Positions 18,779 through 28,900 are shown, counted from the stretch's first letter. The stretch is DNA of 64,000 bases from Aquipuribacter hungaricus (GCF_037860755.1 NZ_JBBEOI010000004.1:1-64000), one strand, 5' to 3'. The notes: generated by a model from the letters alone, not told the origin. Made by a program: numbers and translations.

Positions 18779-19086
18779 GCGCTCCTCGCCGGTTCGATGT
18801 TGTGCCTGGGCAGCAGGTGGGTCGCCATCCCTTCGACTTGCGCCTCGACGGCCTTGAGGTCGGGGGTGATGTCGACGGCGTGCACGTGCAGGGTGACGCC
18901 GGCGCCGGGGATGGCGTACCGGGCGGGGACCTCGCCGGCGGTGCCGGCGTGTATAAGGTGCGCGTCGGGCAGGCGAAAGCGTCTCGCTGGTGGGGCGAAG
19001 GGCACGGGGCGTTCCGGACGCAGCATCATGCCTGCCGTTGCTGAGCCTCCCAGTCGGCATAAGTAAGCCCTTCCTTGGTGACTCAA
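18775..19086 (-). CDS. Uncharacterised 103-aa protein in the helicase-DUF262 operon
   Basis: I do not recognise this protein. The frame opens with TTG 19086 overlapping the helicase stop (TTGA), or with ATG 19029 or 19026; it ends in an ATGA overlap with the DUF262 gene. Visible parts are a Pro/Arg-rich segment (RPERPVPFAPPARRFR), a beta-like region around IPGAGVTLHVHAVDITPDL, and a C-terminal helix VEAQVEGMATHLL. No Cys clusters, membrane segment or catalytic motif are evident. Double overlap with both neighbours and natural-looking composition argue that it is a real, coupled gene, perhaps a small adaptor. The start codon is uncertain. Confidence 0.55.
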   Translation of the reverse strand: MSHQGRAYLCRLGGSATAGMMLRPERPVPFAPPARRFRLPDAHLIHAGTAGEVPARYAIPGAGVTLHVHAVDITPDLKAVEAQVEGMATHLLPRHNIEPARSA

Positions 19087-22000
19087 CGGATGCGCCCGTT
19101 GTCGCTACCCGCATTCATGATGCTGGCGGCCTGGCTGGGGCTGGTGAATCGTTGGTCGTTCACTAGGCGAAGCACCGAGCGCTCGCTAGGGACGGTCTGA
19201 AGCTGTCCGTTGCGGATCAGGTGATCCCGGCGGCTCTTGTATCCGGGAAGCATCACGCCCACCACGTTGCTGGCGTACGAGCCACCAAGCACGACGAAGC
19301 CTTCCTCGGTCAGCCGTGCCTCGGCATGACGCTCGGGACTGCGTGAAACGCGAAGCCTGAAGACGGGGGAATCGATGTCTCCAATCGGATCGGCGTGCGT
19401 CGCAATGACGTGATTCTCGGATTCTACGGTCGGTCTGAGTGCCTCCGGCCCGGTGTCCGGTGGACTGGTCGGCGTCGCATTAGGTGCCACATCCCCGGTT
19501 GCATGCTCGTCAACGTGGTCGAGTCTGACAGTCGGCTCATCCTTCTCCCCGGTCGCTTCGAGGACACTCGTGGCGGTTGCCTCGGCAGGGGAATACCACC
19601 CCGCCGGTCGCACCCCCCGCTCGTCCAGCAGGGCCCACAGCCCGGCCAGCGCCGCCGCCTTGTCGACGTAGAAGTCAGACTCCCGAACCCGGAAGAACGT
19701 CCACCCGCACCGCTCGAGCTCACGCTGCCGCCCGAGGTCGCGCTGGTACTGAGCCGGTCCGTGCCAGTGGTCCCCGTCGCACTCCACCGCCACCCGGCTC
19801 TGCCCGCCGACCACGACAAGGTCGATCGAGTAGCCCATCGCCTCGTGCTGCGGCACGACCGTGTAACCGCGCTCCACGATCCGGTTGAACACCCGCTGCT
19901 CAAAGAGTGAGTCGAAGGGCGGGACGCGCTCGTCCTCGGGCACGACATGCTCCACCGCTCCCTCGACGGCCGTGTCGCCGCGTCGGGCGACCGACGTGCA
20001 GTACTCGAGCAGCCGGTAGCGCAGGTCCTCGGGGTTGGTCAGCTCCGCCAGGGTGACGGAGTGGAACAACCACAGCTGGTCCTTCGCCCGGCTGGCTGCG
20101 ACGTTGTACCGCTGGACGTACATCTCCTGCGTCTGCGGCATCAACCGTTGCCCCGGCTCGGCCGCTGCAACCATCGACAGGAACACGACGTCGCGCTCAG
20201 AGCCCTGGAAGTCGACGGAGTCTCCGCACCGCAGCTCGCGCACCTCCCACTCGTCCGGAATCCGGTCCAGGAGCGCTTTCTCGATCGTGCGCGCCTGCGC
20301 CTTTCCCAGCAGCGAGATCACGCCCATGGTCAGCCCGTCGTACCGGGGGTCGGCGCAGCACTTCACGACCTGCTCGACGATGGCGTCCACCTCCGGCTGG
20401 TTGATCTTCTGGGTGACGCCGCGGGTGAAGCCGCCCGGCACGTGCACCGGCACGATCGGGTCCAGCCGGTCAGCGCCGTACTGCCGCACCGGCAACAGGC
20501 GGATGCCGTCGGGCTCGTAGGCAATGGCGTTGGAGAAGCCGATGATCTCTGGCACGCAGCGGCGGTGCTCAGTCAACGTGATCATGCCGCCGAATCGCAT
20601 CCGAGCAGAGTCGAACAGGCTGACCTTCGGGTCCTCCCAGGTCGCGCGGTACCGGTCGTCCGGGATGTACCGCATCGCCAGGTCGCGCAGCTGCTGCTGC
20701 TCCACCCCCACCGCGGACGGCGACACCTGCCGGTCGTCGCCGATGACGACGATCCGCCTGGCCAGGTATTGCAGGAACGTCGCCTCGGCACCTGCCTGCG
20801 ACGCCTCGTCGATGATCACGACGTCGAACATGTCTGGCTCGACGCGAAGCTGCTCTGCGATCCGGTACAGCGGCATGATCCAGACGGGTACCGCCGGGCG
20901 ACACCTCGCCATGGCATCGCGGATGTCGGCCTGGCGCTGCCCGGCGTACTTGCCAGTGCCCTTGCCCAGTCGTCGGACCAGCTGGGCGTACTGGAGCAGG
21001 TCCGCCTTGCGCTGACCGCTGAGCCGCTCGTCGGACACTGCGTGCGCCCACGCCCGGGTGGACGCAATCGTCTGGACGTGTGTGCGGATCTCCGTCTCGA
21101 GCCCGGCCAGCCGCTCCTGCAGGGCGTTGACGTCCGCGGACTGGATGCTGAGGATCCAGGTGCCGGTGGCAGCCCATCGCCAGGCCTCGGGCAGCGACCG
21201 GAGCCGTCCCGCCCACAGCGCTGCGTCACGGTCCTGGGAGACGGCTGCCGCAAGGCCAGGCAGGTGCCGGCCGATCCGTTCGGTCAGGCTGGTGTGACGG
21301 GCGAGGTCGGAACGGACACGGAGCACGTGAGTCACCCGGCGGTGCGCGGTGTCGTAGGCCTGCGGGTCACGGTTGTCGACCGCGGTGGCGAGGTGCCCGA
21401 CGGCCGGTGCTGCGTCAGCCCACTGCACCACGTCGGTGAGGTCACGGTTGAGCCGTTCAAGCGGTGCGGTCGCGTTGGACAGCGCATCGGCTGCCGAAGC
21501 CGCGTCGACGGTGGCCGCGTACGCGGTGACGGCGTCGAGGGCGTCCCAACGGGGGGTGGGCAGCCCAAGCTGGGCGAGCCGAGTCTGTTGTCCAGCGAGC
21601 TCGTCTGCCAGGGCCAGGACCCGATCGAGGATGGACAGCTCTGTCACGTGCCAGCGCAACCGCTCCCCTGGGGTGTCCTCCTGCGGTATCCGCAGCCCGA
21701 CCGGCCACTGTCGGTCGAGGTCGTCGAGAAGGCGGGTGACGTTGCACCACGTGACGAACGCGTCGAGCGTCTCGTGCGACGTCGGGGGCAGCCCGTTCAC
21801 GCGGACCGAGTCGAACAACGGTTGGCTCTCCTTGACGACCTTGGTCGTCAGCCACCCGATCTTGGGTTCACCGGCGGTATCGGTCTTGAGGGCACCGCCG
21901 GGGGCGAGGTGGTCTCGGACGGCTGCGGCCATCCGCGCCAGCGGGTCCAGGCGGTCCTCGTCCACCGTGACCGCGAAGGGTCGGGGCAGCAACCGGAGGA

Positions 22001-24068
22001 GCTGCTCCACCTGGGGGACGCGGGAGGCCACCTCGTCGCGGCGGGCGCGCCAGCCGTGGTCGCGTCCCTTCTGGACATCGCCCAGGGCGTCGCCGATCCA
22101 CTGCTCCCGGCGCTCGGACAGCTCACGTGCCTCGGCGGCCAACCGGTGCAGCGTGGTCTGCACCTCCGTGCGGGCCCCGGGGGACAGGGTGCGCATGACG
22201 TCGAAGGCGCCGTGGCTGCGGACGGCCTCGTGCGTCGCGTTTCGTGATACGGCCTCCCGCTCCGCGTGGACCAGCGCGGCGAAGTCAGCAGGGGAGGGGA
22301 GCCGGTCGAGGTCGACCAGGCGTGCCCCGGCCTCCCCCCTGTCCTCTGGGGTGTGCTCCTGAAGGTGAAGGTGCAGCCACTCGGCGGCGTCGGTCACCCT
22401 CAGCAGGCAGTCACCGCGGACCAGACCACCTAGCACGTCCTCGACCCACTCGTGCTGGGGGCGCTCCTCCTGGTGGCGGGCGGCGATGACAGCCAGCGAG
22501 CCTCGGTACCCCAGGTGCTCGTGCTGGCGCACGTCCCCCTCACGAGCAGCGAGCAGCTCAGAGAAGGTGTTCGACCGTCGACGACGCAGGTCCTCGATTG
22601 AGGCGAGGGCGCGGTCCACGACCCGTCGCGACGTTGCGCCGTCATGGTCGGCCGCCCGTGAGGCAATCGACTCGACCGCGGTCTTGAGGCTGGCCATGTC
22701 CTCCCGACCTGCGCCCACGACGGAGACCGCCAGAGACCGCACCTGCTCCGGCAGCTTCTCGCGAACCTCTTTCAGGGCCCGGTCCGTCTGCGCCGTGACG
22801 AGCACACGCTGTCCGCGAGCGAGCAGGTGCGAGATGAGCACCGCCGCGGTGTGGGTCTTGCCGGTGCCGGGTGGTCCCTGGACCAGGGTCTGAGCCTTTC
22901 GGTCCACGGTCTCGACTACCTCACGCTGCCGGTCGTTGACCGGCATCGGCAGGAACACCTCGTCGTCGACGGGGATGACAGCGCCGTCGGCGCTGATCGC
23001 CTGCACCGGCGGGACGTGATCAGGGTCGATCAGGGGGAGTAGTCCGTCAGGTACCACGCCCGTGCTCTCGAGCTGCTTCACGATGGCCTTGTAGATGTCG
23101 GCGATGCCGTTGCGGGACCGGTTGCGCAGGATCAGTGCGGGGGCGAACGAGGCCCTGGCCTCGACCCCGGTCGCCGGCGCCTCCAATGCCGTGTCATACG
23201 ACCCGGCTGCCGAGACCGAGTGGGCGAGGGCGCTCAGCGGGCCATGGAGCGCTGCGGAGTCCAGGGGGTGGCCGGCATACTCCTCGAGCGCCCTCTGCGC
23301 CCGGGTAGCGTCCGGCCAGCTGGGCACGACCTCGGGGTCGAGCATCTCCAGCTCGACGTTGAGGGTCTGCAGAGCCGCGTTCACGCGGACCGACAGGCCA
23401 CCGGTGGCCGCATCGAAGTCGATGGCGCACGGGCTCGTGACCAGGTGCCGCCGCACGGTCTCGTGACCGAGCGGACGCCATCCCAGCAGGCCGACCCCCA
23501 GCACCAGCTCGAACTCCTCTGGTTGGGCGGTCGACCGGGTGTAGGCGTGGTGCAGGTCGGCGTACAGGTCACGGACAGGTTGGGCCGCGAGCTCCTGCTC
23601 GGCCCAGGCTTGCCAGCGAGGAAGCCACCCCTCGAAGAGGTTGGTGATGCCGGGAACGTCGGTGACGTCGACCGATGAGCCGGGTCCGTCCAGGTCTTCG
23701 CTCGGCACCAGCCGCGAGGGACGGAGCTCCGGCGCGCGCGCCGGGTCGTCCCAGTCGAGCGAGGTGAGCCACGGCGTCAGGCGCTCGTCAGGCACGGGTG
23801 CCACGACGACCGGAACACGTCGGACGAAGAGGACGGGCGCACCGTCGGCCGGGGGGTCCTCAGCCAGAAGGGGGTGCTCGACGGCGTCGTGCTCCGGCAG
23901 GTCGACGAACCAGAGGAGCCGCTGCTCCTCGCGCCGGTACACGCTGATATCGCGGACCGGGGTGCTGCGCAGCTCCTGGGCGGCACGCAGGTAGCGGAAG
24001 AGTCCGAGCGCCGACTGCAGGCGCGGGTCCGTCATGTCACTACTGGGCCGTTCGATGGCGCTGGTCAC
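19083..24068 (-). CDS. Upf1-like SF1 helicase with Vsr-like nuclease and DUF4357
   Basis: 1661 residues from GTG 24068, with GGAGG 7 nt upstream; the longer upstream frame is not coding. A novel N-terminal region of about 350 residues precedes AAA_11/AAA_12 helicase motifs: Walker A GPPGTGKTHTAA near residue 397, a long helical insertion, then Walker B VVIIDEASQAG near 1082, GDDRQVSPS, the TEHRR motif and a final NVAASRAKDQLWLF. Next comes a Vsr/MTES_1575-like PD-(D/E)XK nuclease (FEQRVFNRIVERGY ... YSIDLVV ... VAVECDGDHWHG) at about residues 1380-1470. A linker and a DUF4357 domain (EEGFVVLGGSYAS, SPSQAASIM, NGRIR) end the protein. First gene of the coupled operon; it probably translocates on and cleaves nucleic acid. 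Confidence 0.88.
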   Translation of the reverse strand: MTSAIERPSSDMTDPRLQSALGLFRYLRAAQELRSTPVRDISVYRREEQRLLWFVDLPEHDAVEHPLLAEDPPADGAPVLFVRRVPVVVAPVPDERLTPWLTSLDWDDPARAPELRPSRLVPSEDLDGPGSSVDVTDVPGITNLFEGWLPRWQAWAEQELAAQPVRDLYADLHHAYTRSTAQPEEFELVLGVGLLGWRPLGHETVRRHLVTSPCAIDFDAATGGLSVRVNAALQTLNVELEMLDPEVVPSWPDATRAQRALEEYAGHPLDSAALHGPLSALAHSVSAAGSYDTALEAPATGVEARASFAPALILRNRSRNGIADIYKAIVKQLESTGVVPDGLLPLIDPDHVPPVQAISADGAVIPVDDEVFLPMPVNDRQREVVETVDRKAQTLVQGPPGTGKTHTAAVLISHLLARGQRVLVTAQTDRALKEVREKLPEQVRSLAVSVVGAGREDMASLKTAVESIASRAADHDGATSRRVVDRALASIEDLRRRRSNTFSELLAAREGDVRQHEHLGYRGSLAVIAARHQEERPQHEWVEDVLGGLVRGDCLLRVTDAAEWLHLHLQEHTPEDRGEAGARLVDLDRLPSPADFAALVHAEREAVSRNATHEAVRSHGAFDVMRTLSPGARTEVQTTLHRLAAEARELSERREQWIGDALGDVQKGRDHGWRARRDEVASRVPQVEQLLRLLPRPFAVTVDEDRLDPLARMAAAVRDHLAPGGALKTDTAGEPKIGWLTTKVVKESQPLFDSVRVNGLPPTSHETLDAFVTWCNVTRLLDDLDRQWPVGLRIPQEDTPGERLRWHVTELSILDRVLALADELAGQQTRLAQLGLPTPRWDALDAVTAYAATVDAASAADALSNATAPLERLNRDLTDVVQWADAAPAVGHLATAVDNRDPQAYDTAHRRVTHVLRVRSDLARHTSLTERIGRHLPGLAAAVSQDRDAALWAGRLRSLPEAWRWAATGTWILSIQSADVNALQERLAGLETEIRTHVQTIASTRAWAHAVSDERLSGQRKADLLQYAQLVRRLGKGTGKYAGQRQADIRDAMARCRPAVPVWIMPLYRIAEQLRVEPDMFDVVIIDEASQAGAEATFLQYLARRIVVIGDDRQVSPSAVGVEQQQLRDLAMRYIPDDRYRATWEDPKVSLFDSARMRFGGMITLTEHRRCVPEIIGFSNAIAYEPDGIRLLPVRQYGADRLDPIVPVHVPGGFTRGVTQKINQPEVDAIVEQVVKCCADPRYDGLTMGVISLLGKAQARTIEKALLDRIPDEWEVRELRCGDSVDFQGSERDVVFLSMVAAAEPGQRLMPQTQEMYVQRYNVAASRAKDQLWLFHSVTLAELTNPEDLRYRLLEYCTSVARRGDTAVEGAVEHVVPEDERVPPFDSLFEQRVFNRIVERGYTVVPQHEAMGYSIDLVVVGGQSRVAVECDGDHWHGPAQYQRDLGRQRELERCGWTFFRVRESDFYVDKAAALAGLWALLDERGVRPAGWYSPAEATATSVLEATGEKDEPTVRLDHVDEHATGDVAPNATPTSPPDTGPEALRPTVESENHVIATHADPIGDIDSPVFRLRVSRSPERHAEARLTEEGFVVLGGSYASNVVGVMLPGYKSRRDHLIRNGQLQTVPSERSVLRLVNDQRFTSPSQAASIMNAGSDNGRIR

Positions 24069-24100
24069 GTGTAGTCCTCCCCGTCGCGCGCAGGGCGCGG

Positions 24101-24113
24101 TGTCAGCCTGACA
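24101..24113. promoter_or_regulatory. 13-bp inverted repeat in divergent promoter region
   Basis: TGTCAG-C-CTGACA is a perfect inverted repeat around one central base in the 183-bp gap between the divergent helicase operon and the SIR2 gene. It lies 33 bp upstream of the helicase GTG. It could be an operator for shared control; no regulator gene is adjacent, so this is inferred from symmetry and position only. Confidence 0.4.
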
Positions 24114-24251
24114 GTCTGGAGCAGCCAGGCGCGGCGTGACCGGTTTTCCGCACCTACCCGAACAGATGGATGGTGTCAGCAGTCGGTCGCCTGCTGTCCA
24201 GGTGCCAGGTAGCGTCGCGGCCACCACCGGGACCATCGAGGGAGACAGACC

Positions 24252-25853
24252 ATCGGCGCCGACCGCCTCGGGCAACTGCTCGCCCTCCGAGGGGACCTGA
24301 CGCGACTGGAGTGCCACGCCGTCGTCGTCCCCATGTCCGGGGACCTGGCCGTCACGACGCCCTGGCTCCCGCTGGTGGGTGCGCACGCCCCCCGGGCGGA
24401 CGGGCAGGGATGGCACCACCTCACGATGGAGCGCCCTCAAGGCTGGGGCACGGAGGACCGTGTGCTCCGGGCGGACAAGGTAGGCCGGCGTCAGATCTGG
24501 CTCGCCCGCACGGACGCCTGGGACAAGGACGGTGCCTGGGTGGCCGCGAGCCTCGTCCAGGCCATCGAGCGGGCGGCTGCCGAGCTGGTCGGCGTGACCG
24601 ACCGCGCGCTCCCACTGGTCGGGGTGCCGCTCGCCGGCTCAGGGGCAGGTGGGCTGGCGGAGCGTCGCGGGGAGGTGGTGGCGGCCGCCGTCCCGGCCCT
24701 CCAAGACGCCGCAGAACGGCTGGGAGTCGACGTGGCACTCGTCCTGTACGACGACCAGGACTTCGCCGCCGTCCAGGCGGCCCGGGTGGGCGCGCACGTG
24801 CCAGGCTCGGACGCCCTGACGCCTGTTGAGCTCGACCGGGCGGACGAGATGGGTCACAAGGCCGCCCGGGGGGAGCTGGTCCTCTTCCTCGGTGCCGGGG
24901 TCAGCATGGCCGCAGGCTTGCCGAGCTGGAGGGGCCTGCTGCACGAGCTGGCGGAGCGGGCGGAGCAGGACCCCAAAGAGCTGAGCTCGCTGGCACCACC
25001 AGACGCCGCGCAGATCCTGAGCGACATCTTGGGAGACGACTTCCACCAGTTCATGGCGCAGCGGTTCCGGCTCTCGACCTGCGCGCCGGCGCACATGCTG
25101 CTGGCGGGCCTGCGTACCGACGCCGTGGTCACGACCAACTACGACAACGGCTACGAGCTCGCATCCGAGAGCCTGCACCCGAAGGAGCACCCGCTCCGGG
25201 TCCTACCCCGCCAGCACGCTCAAGCGGGGTCACCGTGGCTGCTGAAGATGCACGGCGACGTCGAAGCTCCCAAAGACATCGTCCTCACGAAGTCGCACTA
25301 TCTGGACTACGCCGACGCACGCTCTCCCGTGACCGGCATGGTGCAGGCGCTCCTCATGACCCGGCACATGCTCTTCGTCGGGTTCTCCCTCGTCGACGAC
25401 AACTTCGCTCGTCTCGCTCACCAGGTCCGCCGCCTGATGCACGACGCGCACCCGCAAGGCCGAAAAGCGGGGACAGTGCTCGCGCTGCAGGCCGATAGGG
25501 CCAGGGAGCGGTTGTGGCGAGACGACCTCGATCGCGTGTGCCTGGCCGACGAGGACCCTGGTGTAGAGCCTGATCGCAGGGTCCTGGTGGCCGCGAGACG
25601 GCTAGAACTCTTCCTCGACCGGCTGTCCTGGTGTGCAGAGTCCGCCCGACACGGTCGCGAGGTGCTCCTCCTGGACGGTCGGTACGACGCCATGCCACGC
25701 ACTCCCGCGGAGACATCCCTTCGAGACAAGCTCAACGATCTTCGCGGCGAGGTGAGTGCCGACGAGCAGCAGACCGCCGCCTGGCACGTCGTGGAAGAGG
25801 CTCTCGCCACGTTGGGTGGACGGAACCGGGCCCCCGGCCCGGAACGGCGCTGA
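24252..25853 (+). CDS. Macro-like domain fused to SIR2-family NADase
   Basis: 534 residues if read from ATC 24252, 506 from the first canonical start, ATG 24333. The upstream part is included because it completes a macro-domain opening (LRGDLTRLECHAVVVPMSGDL) and because GAGGGAG sits 7 nt before the ATC; ATG 24333 has no such site. The macro-like part (about residues 10-175) continues with PLVGVPLAGSGAGG and VDVALVLYDDQDF. The SIR2 domain follows: FLGAGVSMAAGLPSW, VVTTNYDNGYE, KMHGDVEAP and LFVGFSLVDDNF, with the catalytic Asn and His kept. SIR2 effectors destroy NAD and macro domains bind ADP-ribose-type ligands. A sensor-effector fusion for abortive defence is inferred. It is divergent from the helicase operon. 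Confidence 0.8.
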   Translation: MGADRLGQLLALRGDLTRLECHAVVVPMSGDLAVTTPWLPLVGAHAPRADGQGWHHLTMERPQGWGTEDRVLRADKVGRRQIWLARTDAWDKDGAWVAASLVQAIERAAAELVGVTDRALPLVGVPLAGSGAGGLAERRGEVVAAAVPALQDAAERLGVDVALVLYDDQDFAAVQAARVGAHVPGSDALTPVELDRADEMGHKAARGELVLFLGAGVSMAAGLPSWRGLLHELAERAEQDPKELSSLAPPDAAQILSDILGDDFHQFMAQRFRLSTCAPAHMLLAGLRTDAVVTTNYDNGYELASESLHPKEHPLRVLPRQHAQAGSPWLLKMHGDVEAPKDIVLTKSHYLDYADARSPVTGMVQALLMTRHMLFVGFSLVDDNFARLAHQVRRLMHDAHPQGRKAGTVLALQADRARERLWRDDLDRVCLADEDPGVEPDRRVLVAARRLELFLDRLSWCAESARHGREVLLLDGRYDAMPRTPAETSLRDKLNDLRGEVSADEQQTAAWHVVEEALATLGGRNRAPGPERR

Positions 25854-25961
25854 GAGGGCTGACGCTGCACTCGCGGGGGCCCCTTGACGACTCCATGGTC
25901 GTGCATGCTCTAGCGCTGTCCCGGCCAGCTCACTGCAATCAGGCCCCATGGCACGAAGCCG

Positions 25962-28900
25962 TCAGGGGTTCTCGGGTAGGCGCCCTCCGGGGCGGGCGAA
26001 CACGAGCCCCGTCGAGCTCGGCGCCGTCCCGGTGACCTGCTCGACGGCACGGGCGTAGGCGTCGAGCTGGGGGCCGTACCGGGCCTGCTTAGCCGCGACC
26101 TCCTCCGCCGTCACGGCGCGGTCGGTCTTGTAGTCCAGGACAGTGAGACCACGGTCCTTCGAGTCGACGAGCAAGTCGATGTACCCCTCGAGGAAACGGT
26201 CTGCGTCGCGCACCACGAGGTAGACCTCGCGCAGGGCGCGGGCGTCGTCGGTCAGCGCCTCGGTGAGCGAGGGTGACTCCAGCGCCGACCACACCCGCCC
26301 GGCCACGTCGGACTCCAGGTCCGGGATGTCGGCCTCGGCGCACGCGAGCCGGCTCAGGCCCGCCACCTGGGCCGTGGTCGCGGCGGTGAGGCTCGGCAGG
26401 AGCTCCAGCACCCGGTGGGTGGCGGTGCCGATCGCGGCCCCGCGACTGGACCCGCGGCGCACCACCGGCGCGATGTCCTCCGGCGCCTCCTTGTCCGGCT
26501 CGGGGTCCGCGGCGGCGACGGTGAGGGAGGTAGGGCTCGTGGCCACCCGGGTCGCCAGGTCCTCGAGCAGGTCGGCGCGCCCTTCTAGGAACACGACCCG
26601 GTCCGGCAGGGGATCGTGGGCGACGGCCAGGTGCGCGGGCTCGGCGGGGGAGGGTACGGCGGGCGCCCCGTTCGGGGGCTGGAGCTCCCGGCGGGCGATG
26701 CCCTCGTCGGCCAGCAGTCCCCAGAGCTGCTGGGCCGACGACCGCTGAGCCTCTGCCCCCTTCGGGGGCGAGTGGTAGCAGCCCAGTACGAGGTGGTCCT
26801 CGGCGCGGGTCGCGGCCACGTACAGCAGCCGGATGTCCTCCTGGCGGCGAGCCAGCTTCTCCTGGGTGACCGCCTGCGCGTACCCGCTGGTCTCCAGCAG
26901 ACCGGTCTTGAGGCGGATCTGCGGTCCGTCGTCGGTCCACAGGACGGTGTCCTGCCGGGTGACGATGCTCCCCAGCCCGGCGACCATGGTGATGGGGAAC
27001 TCCAGCCCCTTCGCGCCGTGGATCGTGAGGATGCGGACGGCGTCGTCGTCGGGCTCGGGGACGACGGTCTCCAGCACGTCGGCGTCCTCGGCGATCTGCC
27101 GGACGGCCCAGGCGACGAACCGCCCCAGGCCGGACCCCCCGCTGTCGCACCAGGCGCGCGCCTGGTCGACGAGGAACCGCAGCCGCCGCCAGTGGTCGCG
27201 GGGCCGGTCCTCGACGGTCGTGAGCTCCACCAGCCGCAGCTCGCGGGTGATCGCGTCGAGGAGCTGGTTGACCGGCACCCACCACCGCTGGTCGTGCCAG
27301 CCGCGCAACGTCGCCAGGGCCGCGGCGACCGGGTGCCCTTCCAGACCCGCGGGGACGTCGGCGAAGAGCGACCAGCGACCGCCGGCCGCCCGCCAGGTCA
27401 CCAGGTCGACGTCGGAGCAGGCCAGCCCGGGGTGGCGGAGCGAGGCCAGCAGGGCGACCTCGTCGGCCGGGTCGTCGACGGCCTGGAGCAGGGTGACGAG
27501 GCCGCGGACTGCGTCGGTACCCCACACCAAGGAGCGGCTCTCGATCCGGTAAGGCACCTGGCGCTCCTGCAGCGCACGCTCCAGCGCGGGCAGCGAGGCG
27601 CGGGTCGGCAGTAGCACCGCCATGTCCTGATAGCGCGCCGGCCGGCCGTCGCGGACCTGCCACCGCCCCTTTGCGCGCACCATGACGTCGGCCAGGTGGG
27701 TTGCTTCGGCGAGCCGCAGGTCCTTGGCCTTCACGCCAGCTTGCGGTCCGCCGAGCAGCAGCACCGGAGGAACGTCGTCGACGGCCGTCCGGGAGGGCAG
27801 CAGGTCGGCGTACACGATGCCGTCGCCGGGGTCGAACAGGGTGCGGAAGGCGGTGTTGGCCGCGGTCAGGACGCCGGGCACGCTCCGGAAGTTGACCTCC
27901 AGCCGGGGCCCGGCCGCGTGACGCGCCCCGACGGCGTTGAACAGGGTGACGTCCGCGCCGCGGAACCGGTAGATCGACTGCTTGGGGTCCCCGACGAAGA
28001 ACAGCCGCGCGCCCTCGACCTGGGTCTGGCTCCAGTCCGACCCGAGCCCGCCGGGGTCGCCGGCGAGCAGATAGGCGATCTCGACCTGCAGCCGGTCGGT
28101 GTCCTGGAACTCGTCGACGAGCAGCGCCGGCCAGCGGGCGTGCAGCCGTGCGCGCACCTCGGGGTCGTCGCGGAGCACGTCGCGGGCCAGCACCAGCAGG
28201 TCGTGGTAGTCCAGCTCGCCGGTGTCTCGGCGGCGCTCGGACTCCGCGAGGAGCCAGTCCTGCACCCGCGCCGTCAGGGCCTCGGTGGCGGCGGCGCCGA
28301 CCGTCTGGAGCACGGCCGCGCGGGCGGCGTCGGCCTCTTTCAGATCCGCGACGATCGCCTGCTTGTCCAGGCCGGCGCGGGCCCAGTCAAGGCCAGTGCC
28401 CTTGTTGCCGGAGGGGAGATTCACGGTGGTGAGCCGTTCGAGCAGGTCGAGGGGGTCGGTCAAGCCGGTTAGGTCATTGAGCAGGGGCGCGACGGTGGAC
28501 CGCAGGTGCGCGGCGAGCTTGTCGTCCGGCCAGGCGTCGGGGTCACGGAGCGCTCGGCGCAGCGGTGCGGCGATCTCCTCGACGCCGATCGGCGGGGCGG
28601 GCCTGTCGACGAGTGGCCGGTCGCGCAGCCGGTCCCAGGACGCGCCGAGCGCGGTGGCGACATCGGCGAGCCTGTCGATCGTGAGCCCCAGGGTCAGGGC
28701 GCGGAGCAGGTGCTCCCGGATCGCCCCGTCGTCCAGGAGGGCGTCGAGGAAGTCCTCCCAGGACCGTTCGGCGCCGTCGCTGCCGGCCAGGGCACCGGCG
28801 ACGGAGAAGCCCGGCGGCAGCCCGGCCTCCAGCGCGGCGTCGGCCAGGATGCGCGAGGCGAAGCCGTGCAGGGTGGTGAGGACCGCGTCGTCGAGGTCGT

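Noticed and set aside
19083-24068. Calling the helicase-Vsr protein a plain Hhe (DUF4011-helicase-Vsr) system
   Set aside because: The N-terminal region does not show the DUF4011 pattern as I know it, and the gene is coupled to DUF262 genes, so only the helicase and Vsr-like parts are shared.
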